From: Micromonospora sp. FIMYZ51
Lineage (GTDB): Bacteria; Actinomycetota; Actinomycetes; Mycobacteriales; Micromonosporaceae
Length of the DNA stretch: 64,000 bases
Direction: 5' to 3'
Assembly: GCF_038246755.1 (NCBI RefSeq)
Contig: NZ_CP134706.1
Location: forward strand, 2,666,001-2,730,000
The notes under the pieces are model-generated. The model did not search any database. It had not been told where the DNA came from and saw only the letters and a program-made list of their open reading frames with translations. Positions 26,060-35,509 of the stretch are shown piece by piece. Both the position numbers and the translations under genes were made by a program. Position 1 is the first letter of the stretch. Every line of letters begins with the position of its first letter.

Positions 26060-29000
26060 ATGAAGGTCTACATTTCGGCCACCCAAAAGGACCTGCTGGA
26101 ATACCGCGCTGCCGTACACGCAGTGGCACGTCGTCTGGAGATCGAGGACGTCGCCATGGAAGCGTACGGTGCCGACGTCCGACCACCGCTCGACCGCTGC
26201 CTGGCCGACGTCCGCCGCTGCGACCTTTATATCGGGCTGTTCGCCTGGCGCTACGGCTTCCGCCCGCCCGGTCAGGAATCCTCCATCACCGAACTGGAGT
26301 ACCGCGAGGCACTCGCGGCCGGGAAACCCTGCCTGGTCTTCCTCCTCGCCGAGGAGACCCCCTGGCCGGTCGACCAGGTCGACCGGGGCACCGACGGGGA
26401 ACGGATCGTCGACCTGCGCCGGGAACTCAAGGAACGACACCTGTGTGCCTTCTTCACAAGCGTCGACGACCTCACCGCCAAGGTCACCGCAGCGCTTGCC
26501 GACGTACGCAGCGGACGTTCCCCCGCACGCGGACCCGCCGACCCGGACACCCACCTACCCGAAGCCGTACGCAGCAACTACTACAAACAACTGGCGCTCA
26601 GATACCACACCGTCCCGGTCGACGCGGTCTCACCACGCCCCACCATCGGCTACCTCACCGTCGGGCTGCCGAAAGTGTTCGTCGAGCCCCGGGTACACGA
26701 GGAGGCCCGCCCGGAGATGCCGCTCGCCTGGTGGCGGTGGGCCGGCACCACCCCGGACGGCGACACCGGCGGACTACCCGGTGTGGTGAACCCGGAAGAG
26801 CTCGAACGACTCTGGGAGGAGTACGCGGCCAAGGATGAGCTTTCCTTGTTCGACGTGGTCTGTGACCCGGGCCGCCGGACGATCGTCCTGCTCGGCGACC
26901 CCGGCTCCGGCAAGTCGGCGGCTGCCCGGTACCTGGCACTGGCCCTCTCCGGCGCCTGCGACGAACCGCGACTCGCGGCGCTGAACCAGCACCTGCCCGT
27001 ACTCATCGAACTGCGCTCCTACGCCGCGCACCGTGGCGACGGGCGCTGCGACGGCCTACTCGACTACCTCGGCCACCGCCACCAACAGGGACTTACCGGA
27101 ATCGACCAGGAGGTGCTGGAGTCGTACCTACGCCAGGGCGGCCAGGCCCTCTTTCTCTTCGACGGCCTGGACGAGGTGTTCGACCCGGTCCAGCGCGAAG
27201 AGGTGGCCGCGCAGATCGCCACCTTCGCCAACGAGTATCCGGGAGTGTTGTCGGTGGTCACCTCACGGGCGGCCGGCTACCAGCGACAGACCTTCGCCAA
27301 CGCCGGGTTCGACCACTTCACCCTCGAAGACCTGGATGACGAACAGATCACCCAGTTCCTCGACAACTGGTACCGCTACGTGATGCCCACCCCGGCGGTC
27401 GAGGCACGACGGCAACGACGACAGCTCCTCGACACGCTGCGCAACTCCCGAGCCATGCACGAGATCGCCGGCAACCCCCTGCTGCTGATGCTCATGACGA
27501 TCGTCGGCCGCAGCCACCCCCTGCCGCGCAATCGACGCCGCCTGTACGCGCATGTCACCGACGTTCTCATCTCCGAGTGGGACGTGACCAAACAACTGCG
27601 GGAAAGTCACGGCGACGTGCCCTCGCTGGACCTCCAGGCGAAGCGTGGCCTCCTGCGCCACCTGGCATTCCGCATGCAGTTCCGGGAATCGGGACCGGCC
27701 GGCAACTACATCGACTCCGACGAACTGGCCCGTATCTTCCGTGACCACCTCGTCGCGTTCTACGGTTTCGAGAACGAGCGGGCACTCGCCATGGCCTACT
27801 CGATGATCGACAAACTGCGCCAGCGAAGCTTCATCCTGGAACGGTACGGACTTCGACTGTTCGGGTTCGTGCACCGCGCGTTCCTGGAATTCTTCTGCGC
27901 CGAGGAGATCGTGGACAGGATCGAGAACAACCCCAGTGCCTGGGACCTCGACCGGCTCCGCGCCCTCTTCCGCGAACACTGGGCCGATCCGTCCTGGCGA
28001 GAGGTGCTCCGGCTGGTCGCCGGAGCGCTACCCGCCCGGATCGCCAACGACCTGATCACCCTGCTCGCCACCGAGACCACCCAACCCTGGCCGCCGCTGA
28101 ACCTGACCGCCCCGCCCTGGAACCTCGTGCTGGCCGCGCAGTGCGTGGCCGAAACCCCACAGCCCGCCGAACTGACCGCCGCGGGCAACGCCGTGCTGCG
28201 CCAGGTCGTGCTGCTTGTCGAACACGGCATCTCCGCCGACGACCCCAACCTGGCGGAGCTCACCGAACAGGAACTGCTCTCCTCGGTCCGGGCACTCGGG
28301 CCGAACTGGCCCAGCCGGCAGACCTTCCTGAACTGGTACCGCCGTCGCGGCGTGCGGACCAGCTGGCGCTCCGGCTCCGCCTTCGCCACCCGGATCGCCG
28401 CAGCGCTGTCCACCGTCGAGGAACACCTGGAGGACCTGCTGGTCCGGGAACTCCAGCAGGGCCGCGAGCGGCAAGCCCACCTCACCCTGGTCGCCGGGCT
28501 CGCCGAAGCCGCCGGCCGGCTGGACGCCACCGACGGCGACCGTCGCCGCTACCGGGACATCCTGATCGCCCAGGCCCGAGCCGAGGTCTCCACCGCCGTC
28601 CGGCAGGCCGCCGTGCGGGCTCTGATCACCCACTTCGGCGCCGATCCCGACCTCACCGACGAGTTACGCGACCTCGCCGACTCGCCCGACCCCGCGGTCC
28701 GCGCGCTTGCCGTACAGTCGCTCGGCGGTCGCGGCGAACTCACCGACGACATCCGCCACGCCCTGCTCGGCGCCACCGAGGACACCGCCACCACCGTACG
28801 CCGAGCCGCCGTCGCCGTGCTCACCGCGCGCTGCACCGACCTGCCGGACGCGCCCGGCACCCTCCAGCGACTACTTGCCACCGACCCCGATCCGGCGGTC
28901 GTGCAGGACGCGCTGGCCGCCCTGCTGACGCTGCCCGAGCACGCCGAGACCGCCCGCAGCCGGGCGTTGCAGCGAATGACCGGCGACTCCCCGGACGAGG

Positions 29001-30274
29001 TGCGGCGCTGCCTGGTGACCAGACTGCTGCCGGGACCGGCTGGCCCGCAGGAGACCGAGCTGTTGCTGAAGTTGGCCAGCTCGGACGGCTCCGCCCGGCT
29101 ACGCGCCACCGCCGTGCAGCGGCTGGCGCTCGTACCGGATCCGGACGGACGCTGCCGGGCCCGGCTGATCGACCAGCTCGAACAGGACGAGGATGCCGCC
29201 GTACGGGCTGCCGCCGTGACCGCGTTGCTCGACCGGGACAGCACCGACGACACCTGCTGGACCGTGGTGGCGCAGGCGGCTCGCGTCGACGAGGACGCCA
29301 CGGTGCGTCTCGCCGCGGTACGCGCGCTGGCCGAGGCCCACTCGGACCCCCGCACCGGAGAACTGCTGCTGGACAGTGCCCGACGCGACCCGACCGCGAG
29401 CGTCCGGCTCACCGCCGTCGACCTGCTCACCGGCCGACAACTGTCCGGCCACGCCACCCGTGACCTGCTCATCAGCCGAGCCTTCGAAGAGCGGGATGCG
29501 CTCGTCCGGCTGCGGGTCACCCGCAGCCTGGCCCGGCTCGCCGACCCGCCCGACCCCGCCGTGCGGGAGTGCCTGGCCGAACAGGTCAGCCGGGATCCCG
29601 ACCCGAACGTGCTGCGCGCGGCCGCCGACACGCTCGCCCGGCACGGCGAGGTCGAGGGCCTCGTGGAGACCCTGTGCCGGCGGGCCCGCCGGGACAGTTA
29701 CGTCGGCATCCGGCTGGCGGCCGTGCGGACGCTCTGCCGGTACGGCAGCCCCGACGTGGTGACCGACGTGCTGCTGGAATGCGTCGAGTCGGACACCGAC
29801 CCGACCGTGTTCGACGCCGCGGTCTGCTGCCTGACCGAGCGGGGGAGCGCCTCCATGGCGGTGACGCTGCGCCTGATGCGCCGCCTGGCCGACCAGGACC
29901 CGGCGATCCGCGCCCGCATCGCCGCCGCGCTCGGCGAGTACTTCGGTGCCGACCCCGAAGTCCAGGTGCTGCTCGTCGGGCTGGTCCGCGACGACCCGGC
30001 CCTGGAGGTCCGGCGCCGAGCGGTGGAACAACTCGGCGCGACCCTGGCCGGCCGGGCCGGGGTGCCGGAGCTGCTGCTGCGGCTGGTCGACGATGACGAC
30101 TGGGAGATCCGCCGGACCGCGTTGCTCGCGCTGACCCGACACCACTACCGAGACACCCGGACTCGAGAGCTGCTCATCGGGCTCGTCCGCCAGGAGGACG
30201 ACGGCATCGTCCGGCGGCTGGCCGGGCAGCTACTGGCCACGCTGCCCGACATCACGCCCGACGACTTCCCGTGA
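26060..30274 (+). CDS. DUF4062-NACHT-HEAT repeat protein (NLR-like STAND ATPase)
   Basis: A 1404-aa protein. Residues 1-150 form a DUF4062 domain (KVYISATQKDLLEYRAAVHA, LYIGLFAWRYGFRPP, SSITELEYREALAAG). Residues about 265-480 form a NACHT NTPase with Walker A GDPGSGKS (279-286) and Walker B LFLFDGLDEV (364-373). A helical region follows, and from about 760 to the end a long array of HEAT-like repeats (for example DPAVRALAVQSLGG, AAVRAAAVTALLDRD) forms a solenoid. This N-terminal effector/NACHT/repeat-sensor order is that of NLR immune proteins. Bacterial NACHT proteins of this plan are known antiphage systems. It faces away from the SCO2521-like gene with a 276-bp divergent gap. It is likely cytoplasmic and activated by oligomerisation (family knowledge). 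Confidence 0.85.
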   Translation: MKVYISATQKDLLEYRAAVHAVARRLEIEDVAMEAYGADVRPPLDRCLADVRRCDLYIGLFAWRYGFRPPGQESSITELEYREALAAGKPCLVFLLAEETPWPVDQVDRGTDGERIVDLRRELKERHLCAFFTSVDDLTAKVTAALADVRSGRSPARGPADPDTHLPEAVRSNYYKQLALRYHTVPVDAVSPRPTIGYLTVGLPKVFVEPRVHEEARPEMPLAWWRWAGTTPDGDTGGLPGVVNPEELERLWEEYAAKDELSLFDVVCDPGRRTIVLLGDPGSGKSAAARYLALALSGACDEPRLAALNQHLPVLIELRSYAAHRGDGRCDGLLDYLGHRHQQGLTGIDQEVLESYLRQGGQALFLFDGLDEVFDPVQREEVAAQIATFANEYPGVLSVVTSRAAGYQRQTFANAGFDHFTLEDLDDEQITQFLDNWYRYVMPTPAVEARRQRRQLLDTLRNSRAMHEIAGNPLLLMLMTIVGRSHPLPRNRRRLYAHVTDVLISEWDVTKQLRESHGDVPSLDLQAKRGLLRHLAFRMQFRESGPAGNYIDSDELARIFRDHLVAFYGFENERALAMAYSMIDKLRQRSFILERYGLRLFGFVHRAFLEFFCAEEIVDRIENNPSAWDLDRLRALFREHWADPSWREVLRLVAGALPARIANDLITLLATETTQPWPPLNLTAPPWNLVLAAQCVAETPQPAELTAAGNAVLRQVVLLVEHGISADDPNLAELTEQELLSSVRALGPNWPSRQTFLNWYRRRGVRTSWRSGSAFATRIAAALSTVEEHLEDLLVRELQQGRERQAHLTLVAGLAEAAGRLDATDGDRRRYRDILIAQARAEVSTAVRQAAVRALITHFGADPDLTDELRDLADSPDPAVRALAVQSLGGRGELTDDIRHALLGATEDTATTVRRAAVAVLTARCTDLPDAPGTLQRLLATDPDPAVVQDALAALLTLPEHAETARSRALQRMTGDSPDEVRRCLVTRLLPGPAGPQETELLLKLASSDGSARLRATAVQRLALVPDPDGRCRARLIDQLEQDEDAAVRAAAVTALLDRDSTDDTCWTVVAQAARVDEDATVRLAAVRALAEAHSDPRTGELLLDSARRDPTASVRLTAVDLLTGRQLSGHATRDLLISRAFEERDALVRLRVTRSLARLADPPDPAVRECLAEQVSRDPDPNVLRAAADTLARHGEVEGLVETLCRRARRDSYVGIRLAAVRTLCRYGSPDVVTDVLLECVESDTDPTVFDAAVCCLTERGSASMAVTLRLMRRLADQDPAIRARIAAALGEYFGADPEVQVLLVGLVRDDPALEVRRRAVEQLGATLAGRAGVPELLLRLVDDDDWEIRRTALLALTRHHYRDTRTRELLIGLVRQEDDGIVRRLAGQLLATLPDITPDDFP

Positions 30275-30307
30275 TCGGCCCCGGTCAGGGCAGTATCCGG
30301 CAAGTGG

Positions 30308-31735
30308 TCACATGTCCTCGAGTTCCCGACCCTTGGTCTCCCGGACCATTCGGAGCACGAAGACCAGGGCCAGGGCGGCGCAGCCGGCGTACAACCCGTA
30401 CGCGAAGGCCAGGCCGACATCGGCGAGCACCGGGAAGCTGGTGGAGACAAGCCAGTTCGCGACCCACTGGGCGGCGGCGGCCACCGCCAGGGCGGTGGCC
30501 CGGATCCGGTTGTTGAACATCTCGCCCAGCAGGACCCAGACCACCGGCCCCCAGCTCACCCCGAACGACACCACGTACAGGTTGGCCGCGACCAGCGCCA
30601 CCTTGCCGATCACCGGTCCGAGCGTCACGTCGTCACCCGAGCCGGTGGCGGTGCTGAAGCACCAGGCCAGTGTCACCAGGGTGACAAGCATTCCGGTGGC
30701 GCCGGCCACCAGCAGGGGCTTGCGTCCGATCCGATCCACAAGCGCGATCGCCACGATCGTGGTGAGGATGTTGGTCACGCTGGTGATCACGGTGATCAGC
30801 AGCGCGTTCTCCTCCGTGAAACCGACCGAGCGCCACAACGTGGTGGAGTAGTAGAAGATCACGTTGATGCCGACGAACTGCTGGAAGACCGAGAGCAGCA
30901 GCCCGACCCAGACGATCGGCAACAACCCGAGGCGGGGACCGCGTAGGTCAGCGAGCCGGATCGCCTGCGTCCCCTCGCCCAACGACCGGGTGATCTCGCG
31001 GATCCGCTGGTCCACATCACCGCCGACGAACCGGCGCAGCACCTCGCGTGCTTCGGTCACCCGCTGTTTCTGCACCAGGTAACGCGGTGATTCCGGGATC
31101 CGGAGGGCGAGCACCCCGTACAGCAGCGCCGGCAGCAGCTCTACGGCGAACATCCACCGCCACGCCGTTCCGCCCCACGGCACCGACTCGCTGGCCCCAC
31201 CGGCGGCGGCTGCCAGCACGTAGTTCACCAGCAACGCCACGAAGATGCCGGTGACGATGGCGAGCTGTTGCAGCGAGCCGAGCCGTCCGCGCAGGTGTGC
31301 TGGTGAGATCTCCGCGATGTACGCCGGGGCGATCACACTGGCGGCCCCGACGGCCAGACCCCCCAGGATCCGCCAGATGGTCAGGTCGATCGGCCCGACC
31401 GCGAGGGCGGATCCGATGGCGCTGGCCGCGAAGAGAACCGCCGCGATCAGCATGACCCGCAGCCGGCCGGTGCGGTTGGCGATGGGGCCGGCGAACCACG
31501 CGCCGACGGCACATCCCAGCAGGGCGGCGGAGACGACGAATCCCAGTAGCCCCGATGACATGTGGAACTCGGCCTGGATGGCGTCGACCGCACCGTTGAT
31601 CACAGCGGTGTCGAAGCCGAAGAGGAACCCGCCCAACGCTGCGGCGGCGGTAACCAGAATCACCACACCGTGACCATTGCCCTGCGGCCCGGCGGTGGCG
31701 CTGCCGCCGGCTGGTGACTTGTCGTCGGCCTGCAT
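30308..31735 (-). CDS. MFS sugar porter
   Basis: A 475-aa protein with about 12 hydrophobic segments. It has the MFS and sugar-porter signatures: FGFDTAVINGAV in TM1, GGLAVGAASVIAPAYIAEISP, PESPRYLVQK before the cytoplasmic loop, DRIGRKPLLVAG between TM8 and TM9, and RETKGRELE at the C-terminus. It probably imports a monosaccharide or polyol by proton symport. It converges on the NACHT gene (33 bp apart) and diverges from an FAD monooxygenase over a repeat-rich 205-bp gap. The sugar is not predictable. Confidence 0.9.
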   Translation of the reverse strand: MQADDKSPAGGSATAGPQGNGHGVVILVTAAAALGGFLFGFDTAVINGAVDAIQAEFHMSSGLLGFVVSAALLGCAVGAWFAGPIANRTGRLRVMLIAAVLFAASAIGSALAVGPIDLTIWRILGGLAVGAASVIAPAYIAEISPAHLRGRLGSLQQLAIVTGIFVALLVNYVLAAAAGGASESVPWGGTAWRWMFAVELLPALLYGVLALRIPESPRYLVQKQRVTEAREVLRRFVGGDVDQRIREITRSLGEGTQAIRLADLRGPRLGLLPIVWVGLLLSVFQQFVGINVIFYYSTTLWRSVGFTEENALLITVITSVTNILTTIVAIALVDRIGRKPLLVAGATGMLVTLVTLAWCFSTATGSGDDVTLGPVIGKVALVAANLYVVSFGVSWGPVVWVLLGEMFNNRIRATALAVAAAAQWVANWLVSTSFPVLADVGLAFAYGLYAGCAALALVFVLRMVRETKGRELEDM

Positions 31736-31813
31736 GGGCTACCAGTGCCCCGCCGCGCGCGGTTCCACGCCTGAGTCGGCGAACCGGTCCGAACCGGTCC
31801 GAACCGGCGAGTC

Positions 31814-31887
31814 GGGCGGCGTGGCGGACCGAGCGGGCAGGCGGGCGGCGTGGCGGACCGGAGGAATGCGGGCGGCGTGGCGGACCG
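31814..31887. repeat. Three-copy GC-rich direct repeat
   Basis: Three exact copies of an 18-bp unit (31814-31831, 31843-31860, 31870-31887; gggcggcgtggcggaccg) lie spaced 27-29 bp apart in the divergent promoter gap between the sugar porter and the monooxygenase. A shorter gaaccggtcc repeat precedes them. They could be regulator binding sites or simple-sequence expansion. Confidence 0.7.
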
Positions 31888-31906
31888 AGAGGGCAGGCGG
31901 GCGGCC

Positions 31907-31940
31907 TTGCCCAAATCATCTTAGTCGTTAAGATAATCGC
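31907..31940 (+). promoter_or_regulatory. Promoter and palindromic operator of the monooxygenase/MarR operon
   Basis: TTGCCC (31907-31912) and TAAGAT (31929-31934) are spaced 16 bp and sit just before the ATG at 31941. This leaves no room for a ribosome-binding site, so a leaderless transcript is likely. The near-palindrome ATCTTAG-TCG-TTAAGAT (31918-31934) covers the -10 box and is a good site for the MarR regulator encoded downstream. Confidence 0.5.
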
Positions 31941-33188
31941 ATGGGCTCATCGACTGACTTCTCGGTGGCAATCGCCGGCGCCGGCCTCTCCGGCCTCTGC
32001 CTCGCCCAGTACCTGACGCGCGCCGGCATCGACGTGCACGTCTACGAGCGGGACCCGGGCCCCTTCGTCCGGCGGCAGGGCTACCGGATCATCCTCGACC
32101 GGTACGGGCTGACGGCGCTGCGCGAGAGCCTGCCCCGTCCGCTGTACCGCCTGGCGCTGGCCACCGGCGACGAACCGGGCGGGCGCCTGCGTTTCACCGA
32201 CAACCGGCTGCGGGACGCATTCACCATCACCTTCAAGAACGAGCCGCACGCGACCCGCCAGGTCGACCGGCTGACCCTGCGGTCGATCCTGCAAACCGGG
32301 CTGACCGGGCGCATCCACTACGGCAAGGCCGCCGTCGCGGTGGACAGCGACGGCCCGGCCGGGCTGCGGCTGCGGTTCTCCGACGGCGGGGCCGCCACGG
32401 CAGGCGTCGTGGTGGCCGCGGACGGCGTCGGCTCGGCGCTGCGCACGCAGCTCATGCCGGACGCGGACCCGGCGAACACCCCGATGGCGGGCATCTACGG
32501 CCGAACGCCCCTGTGGCGCAACGGCGAGAGCATCATCCCGGACGTGCTGCGTACCAGCGGGGTCCTGGCCATCGCCGACCGGCCGGGCCGCGCCTTCTTC
32601 TTCACCTCCATGCGGTTCGGCGAGCGCCCGCGGGAGGCGTTCGCGCGTCTGGCCCCGGGCAGCTATGCGCCCACCGGCGACGACTACGTCATGTGGGGAC
32701 TGCTGCTCCGGCAGGAGGAGGTGCCCATCGCCGTCCGTGGGGAGCTGCGGGCGCTGTGGCAACTGGCCGCCCGGCTGAGTGCCGACTTCCACCCGCTCAT
32801 CCGGCGGCTGGTCGACACGGCCGAGCTGGACACCACGGTGCTCAACCTCTTCGCCAGCGGTCAGCGTCCGCACCGCTGGGCGGTGCCCCGGGCGACGATG
32901 ATGGGCGACGCCGTGCACGTGATGCCGCCGTTCGGCGCGCACGGCGGCAACACCGCGCTCCGCGACGCCGCCCTGCTCGGCCAGAAACTGGTCGAGGCCC
33001 GGGCGAGCGGCACACCGGTGGAGGAGGCGATCGCCAGCTACCAGGACGAGATGGTGCCCTACGCCTTCCGCGCCGTCGACACCGCCGCCGGACTGATGCG
33101 CCGCCTCACCGGCAGCGCCGCTGCGCCGCACTGGGTGCTGACCCGTGTGCTACCTCGGCTGCACCGGGTCACCGTTCCGGAGGCATGA
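31941..33188 (+). CDS. FAD-dependent monooxygenase (PHBH-like)
   Basis: A 415-aa protein. It has an N-terminal Rossmann motif (AIAGAGLSGLCLAQYL), a DG motif (VVVAADGVGSALRTQ) and the GD motif (MMGDAVHVMPPFGAHGGNTALRDA) that binds FAD ribityl and positions the flavin. This is the class A aromatic/polyketide hydroxylase fold. The start is the only sensible one and is leaderless. The stop overlaps the MarR start as ATGA, so the pair is an auto-regulated unit in which the MarR protein probably responds to the substrate of this enzyme. The substrate may be a xenobiotic or a nearby polyketide. Confidence 0.87.
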   Translation: MGSSTDFSVAIAGAGLSGLCLAQYLTRAGIDVHVYERDPGPFVRRQGYRIILDRYGLTALRESLPRPLYRLALATGDEPGGRLRFTDNRLRDAFTITFKNEPHATRQVDRLTLRSILQTGLTGRIHYGKAAVAVDSDGPAGLRLRFSDGGAATAGVVVAADGVGSALRTQLMPDADPANTPMAGIYGRTPLWRNGESIIPDVLRTSGVLAIADRPGRAFFFTSMRFGERPREAFARLAPGSYAPTGDDYVMWGLLLRQEEVPIAVRGELRALWQLAARLSADFHPLIRRLVDTAELDTTVLNLFASGQRPHRWAVPRATMMGDAVHVMPPFGAHGGNTALRDAALLGQKLVEARASGTPVEEAIASYQDEMVPYAFRAVDTAAGLMRRLTGSAAAPHWVLTRVLPRLHRVTVPEA

Positions 33189-33685
33189 TTGCGGTCATGT
33201 CCCAGGAGTCGGTCCGTGCGTCCGCGATCGCCGACCTGATGCGCGCCGGGCGGGAGACGTCGCGGTTGTCCATGATGTTCCGGTACGCCATCGCGGAGCG
33301 GCTGGGCCTCACCGTGAGCGATCTGGAGTGCCTGGACTACCTGGCAGACGTCGGATCCGCCACGGCGGGGCAGGTCGCCGAGCGGACCAACCTCACCACC
33401 GGGGCGGTGACCAGTATGCTCCGCCGGCTCCAACAGGCTGGCTACGTGACGGCCGAGCGCGATCCGGCGGACCGGCGGCGGGTGATCGTCACCCTGCGGC
33501 CGGAGCGGCTCGCCGAGCTGGCCCGACCGTACGAGCGGTTCGCCGAGCAGACCAAGCGGCTCATCGAGGGTTACCGCGTCGAGGAGGTCATGCTGCTGGT
33601 CCGGCATTTTGCCCACATGCAGGCGATGTACCTCGCCGAGTTGGACCGCCTTCGCAGCGGCGACACCGCGCCGCGCCCTACCTGA
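33185..33685 (+). CDS. MarR-family transcriptional regulator
   Basis: A 166-aa protein with a winged HTH. The core is SDLECLDYLADVGSATAGQVAERTNLTTGAVTSML; the wing has AERDPADRRRVIVTL, the MarR hallmark. It is translated by coupling from the monooxygenase stop codon and has GGAGG just before its ATG. Probable target: the palindrome at 31918-31934 in front of the monooxygenase. Nothing shows the inducing ligand. Confidence 0.9.
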   Translation: MIAVMSQESVRASAIADLMRAGRETSRLSMMFRYAIAERLGLTVSDLECLDYLADVGSATAGQVAERTNLTTGAVTSMLRRLQQAGYVTAERDPADRRRVIVTLRPERLAELARPYERFAEQTKRLIEGYRVEEVMLLVRHFAHMQAMYLAELDRLRSGDTAPRPT

Positions 33686-33696
33686 GGTGCCGTCGG

Positions 33697-33714
33697 GTGC
33701 GCCGCACGGCGCAC
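33697..33714 (+). terminator. Short hairpin after the MarR gene
   Basis: An 8-bp perfect stem with a 2-nt loop (gtgcgccg/cggcgcac) begins 12 nt after the MarR stop. It may end the monooxygenase-MarR transcript before the phosphoesterase gene. Confidence 0.4.
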
Positions 33715-33733
33715 ATGTGGCAAGATCGATGCA

Positions 33734-34564
33734 GTGACGGCCTCCCTGTTCGCAGTCAGCGACCTGCACGTGTCGTACGCCGAGAACAGGCAGATCGTCG
33801 AAGGTCTGCAACCCGAGTCGGACCAGGACTGGCTCATCGTGGCCGGTGATGTCGGCGAGATCTTCGCTGACATCGAGGCGACCCTGCGGCAGTTGCGCGG
33901 CCGGTTCCACACCGTGATCTGGGCCCCGGGCAACCACGAGCTGTGGACGCACGCCTCCGACCCGATCCAACTGCGCGGTGTGGCGCGCTACGAGGCGCTG
34001 GTGCGCATGTGTCGCGACAACGGCGTGCTCACCCCGGAGGACGCGTACCCGGTGTGGCGCGGCACGGGCGGGCCGGTGACGGTGGCGCCGCTGTTCCAGC
34101 TCTACGACTACACGTTCCTCCTGCCCGGGTTGACCAAGGAGGAGTCGCTGCGGCGGGCGTACGAGGTCGGGGTGGTGTGCACCGACGAACTGCTGCTGCA
34201 CCCCGACCCGTACCCGGACCGGGAGTCCTGGTGCCGGGCCCGGTTGGCGCAGACCGAGCGCCGCCTCGCCGCTGTCGACCCCACACTGCCCACGGTGCTG
34301 GTCAGCCACTGGCCGCTGGTCCGCGCGCCCACCGAGGTGATGTGGTATCCGGAGTTCGCGCAGTGGTGCGGCACGGTCGCCACCGCCGACTGGCACGTGC
34401 GCTTCCGCGCCGCCGTGGCCGTCTACGGACACCTGCACATCCCGCGCACCACTCACTACGACGGCGTGCGCTTCGAAGAGGTGTCGCTGGGCTATCCCCG
34501 GGAGTGGCGCCGGCGGGGCGGAACACCCCAGCCGATGCGGCGGATCTTCGCGCCGGCGCAGTGA
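33734..34564 (+). CDS. Metallophosphoesterase
   Basis: A 276-aa protein with the full calcineurin-like metal set: SDLH, GDVGEIFAD, GNHELW, SHWPL and GHLHIPR, in the right order. It hydrolyses a phosphate ester or anhydride using two metals. The GTG start at 33734 immediately precedes the first beta strand. It stands alone between a MarR operon and a convergent SDR. Relatives occur near siderophore and NRPS clusters, where they may trim CoA or phosphopantetheine. That link is a guess here. Confidence 0.88.
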   Translation: MTASLFAVSDLHVSYAENRQIVEGLQPESDQDWLIVAGDVGEIFADIEATLRQLRGRFHTVIWAPGNHELWTHASDPIQLRGVARYEALVRMCRDNGVLTPEDAYPVWRGTGGPVTVAPLFQLYDYTFLLPGLTKEESLRRAYEVGVVCTDELLLHPDPYPDRESWCRARLAQTERRLAAVDPTLPTVLVSHWPLVRAPTEVMWYPEFAQWCGTVATADWHVRFRAAVAVYGHLHIPRTTHYDGVRFEEVSLGYPREWRRRGGTPQPMRRIFAPAQ

Positions 34565-34632
34565 TCGCGCGACTGCTACCTGGTCGGGCAGGTCGCCCGG
34601 GACGATGGTGACGCTGGACCTGGCCGCCGCAG

Positions 34633-35391
34633 CTAGCGCGGAGCCATCCGCAGCGCGCCGTCGAGGCGGATCGTCTCGCCGTTGAGCATCGGGTTCTCGA
34701 CGATGTGCGCGACAAGCGCGGCGAACTCCGCGGGGTCGCCGAGCCGGGCGGGATGCGGTACCTGCCGGCCGAGCGCCTCGATCGCCGACCGGGGCAGCGG
34801 ATCGAACATCGGGGTGTGGAACAGCCCCGGCGCGACGGTGACGACGCGGATGCGCAGGGCCGCGAGGTCGCGGGCGATCGGCAGGGTCATGCCGATGACG
34901 CCGGCCTTGGACGCCGCGTACGCGGCCTGGCCGATCTGGCCGTCGAACGCCGCGACCGAGGCGGCGTTGACGATGACCCCGCGTTCCTCCCCGTCCGCGT
35001 CGGCCTGCGCGATGCGCGCTGCGGCCAGGCGGATGACGTTGAACGTGCCGATCAGGTTGACCTGCACGATCTGGGTGAAGGCGGCCAGCGGGAAGGGACC
35101 GTCCCGGCCGACGGTCTTGACGGCGTTGCCGGTGCCCGCGCAGTTCACCACGACCCGCAGCGTGCCCAGGCTTGCGGCCAACTCGATCGCGGCGGCGACG
35201 TCGTCCTCGCTTGTCACGTCGCCCTGGGCGAACGCGGCGCGCTCGCCCAGGGCTGTGGCGACCTCCTTGCCCTGCGCCGAACGGGCGAGCACGACCACGG
35301 ACGCGCCCCGCTCGTGCAGCCTGCGCGCCGCCGCCAGGCCGAGGCCGGACGTGCCGCCGGTGACCAGCGCGACGCTTCCGTCGATCCGCAC
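34633..35391 (-). CDS. Short-chain dehydrogenase/reductase (3-hydroxyacyl-CoA dehydrogenase-like)
   Basis: A 252-aa classical SDR. TGGTSGLG binds the cofactor, NCAG and NAAS(V) carry the structural Asn and catalytic Ser, and YAASK holds catalytic Tyr and Lys. The C-terminal DGALRMAPR and overall length match the type-2 hydroxyacyl-CoA dehydrogenase (HSD17B10-like) group that oxidises 3-hydroxyacyl-CoA or 2-methyl-3-hydroxybutyryl-CoA with NAD. It could feed or recycle acyl precursors for the neighbouring PKS, or belong to fatty-acid metabolism. It is transcribed in the same direction as the halogenase, 118 bp behind it. Confidence 0.88.
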   Translation of the reverse strand: MRIDGSVALVTGGTSGLGLAAARRLHERGASVVVLARSAQGKEVATALGERAAFAQGDVTSEDDVAAAIELAASLGTLRVVVNCAGTGNAVKTVGRDGPFPLAAFTQIVQVNLIGTFNVIRLAAARIAQADADGEERGVIVNAASVAAFDGQIGQAAYAASKAGVIGMTLPIARDLAALRIRVVTVAPGLFHTPMFDPLPRSAIEALGRQVPHPARLGDPAEFAALVAHIVENPMLNGETIRLDGALRMAPR

Positions 35392-35509
35392 GTGTCGCTC
35401 CCGTTCTCTTCCGCTGCTGTTCGCCGAGGTGCTGGGGCGCGGTCCCCGACCAGGCCCGCGCCGGGGACGAGCGGGCTGACCGGCTCGACCGCGGCGCAGG
35501 CTCGATCGG

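Noticed and set aside
31814..31887. CRISPR-like array
   Set aside because: Only three 18-bp units, spacers of 9-11 bp that are GC-rich and not unique, and no cas genes.
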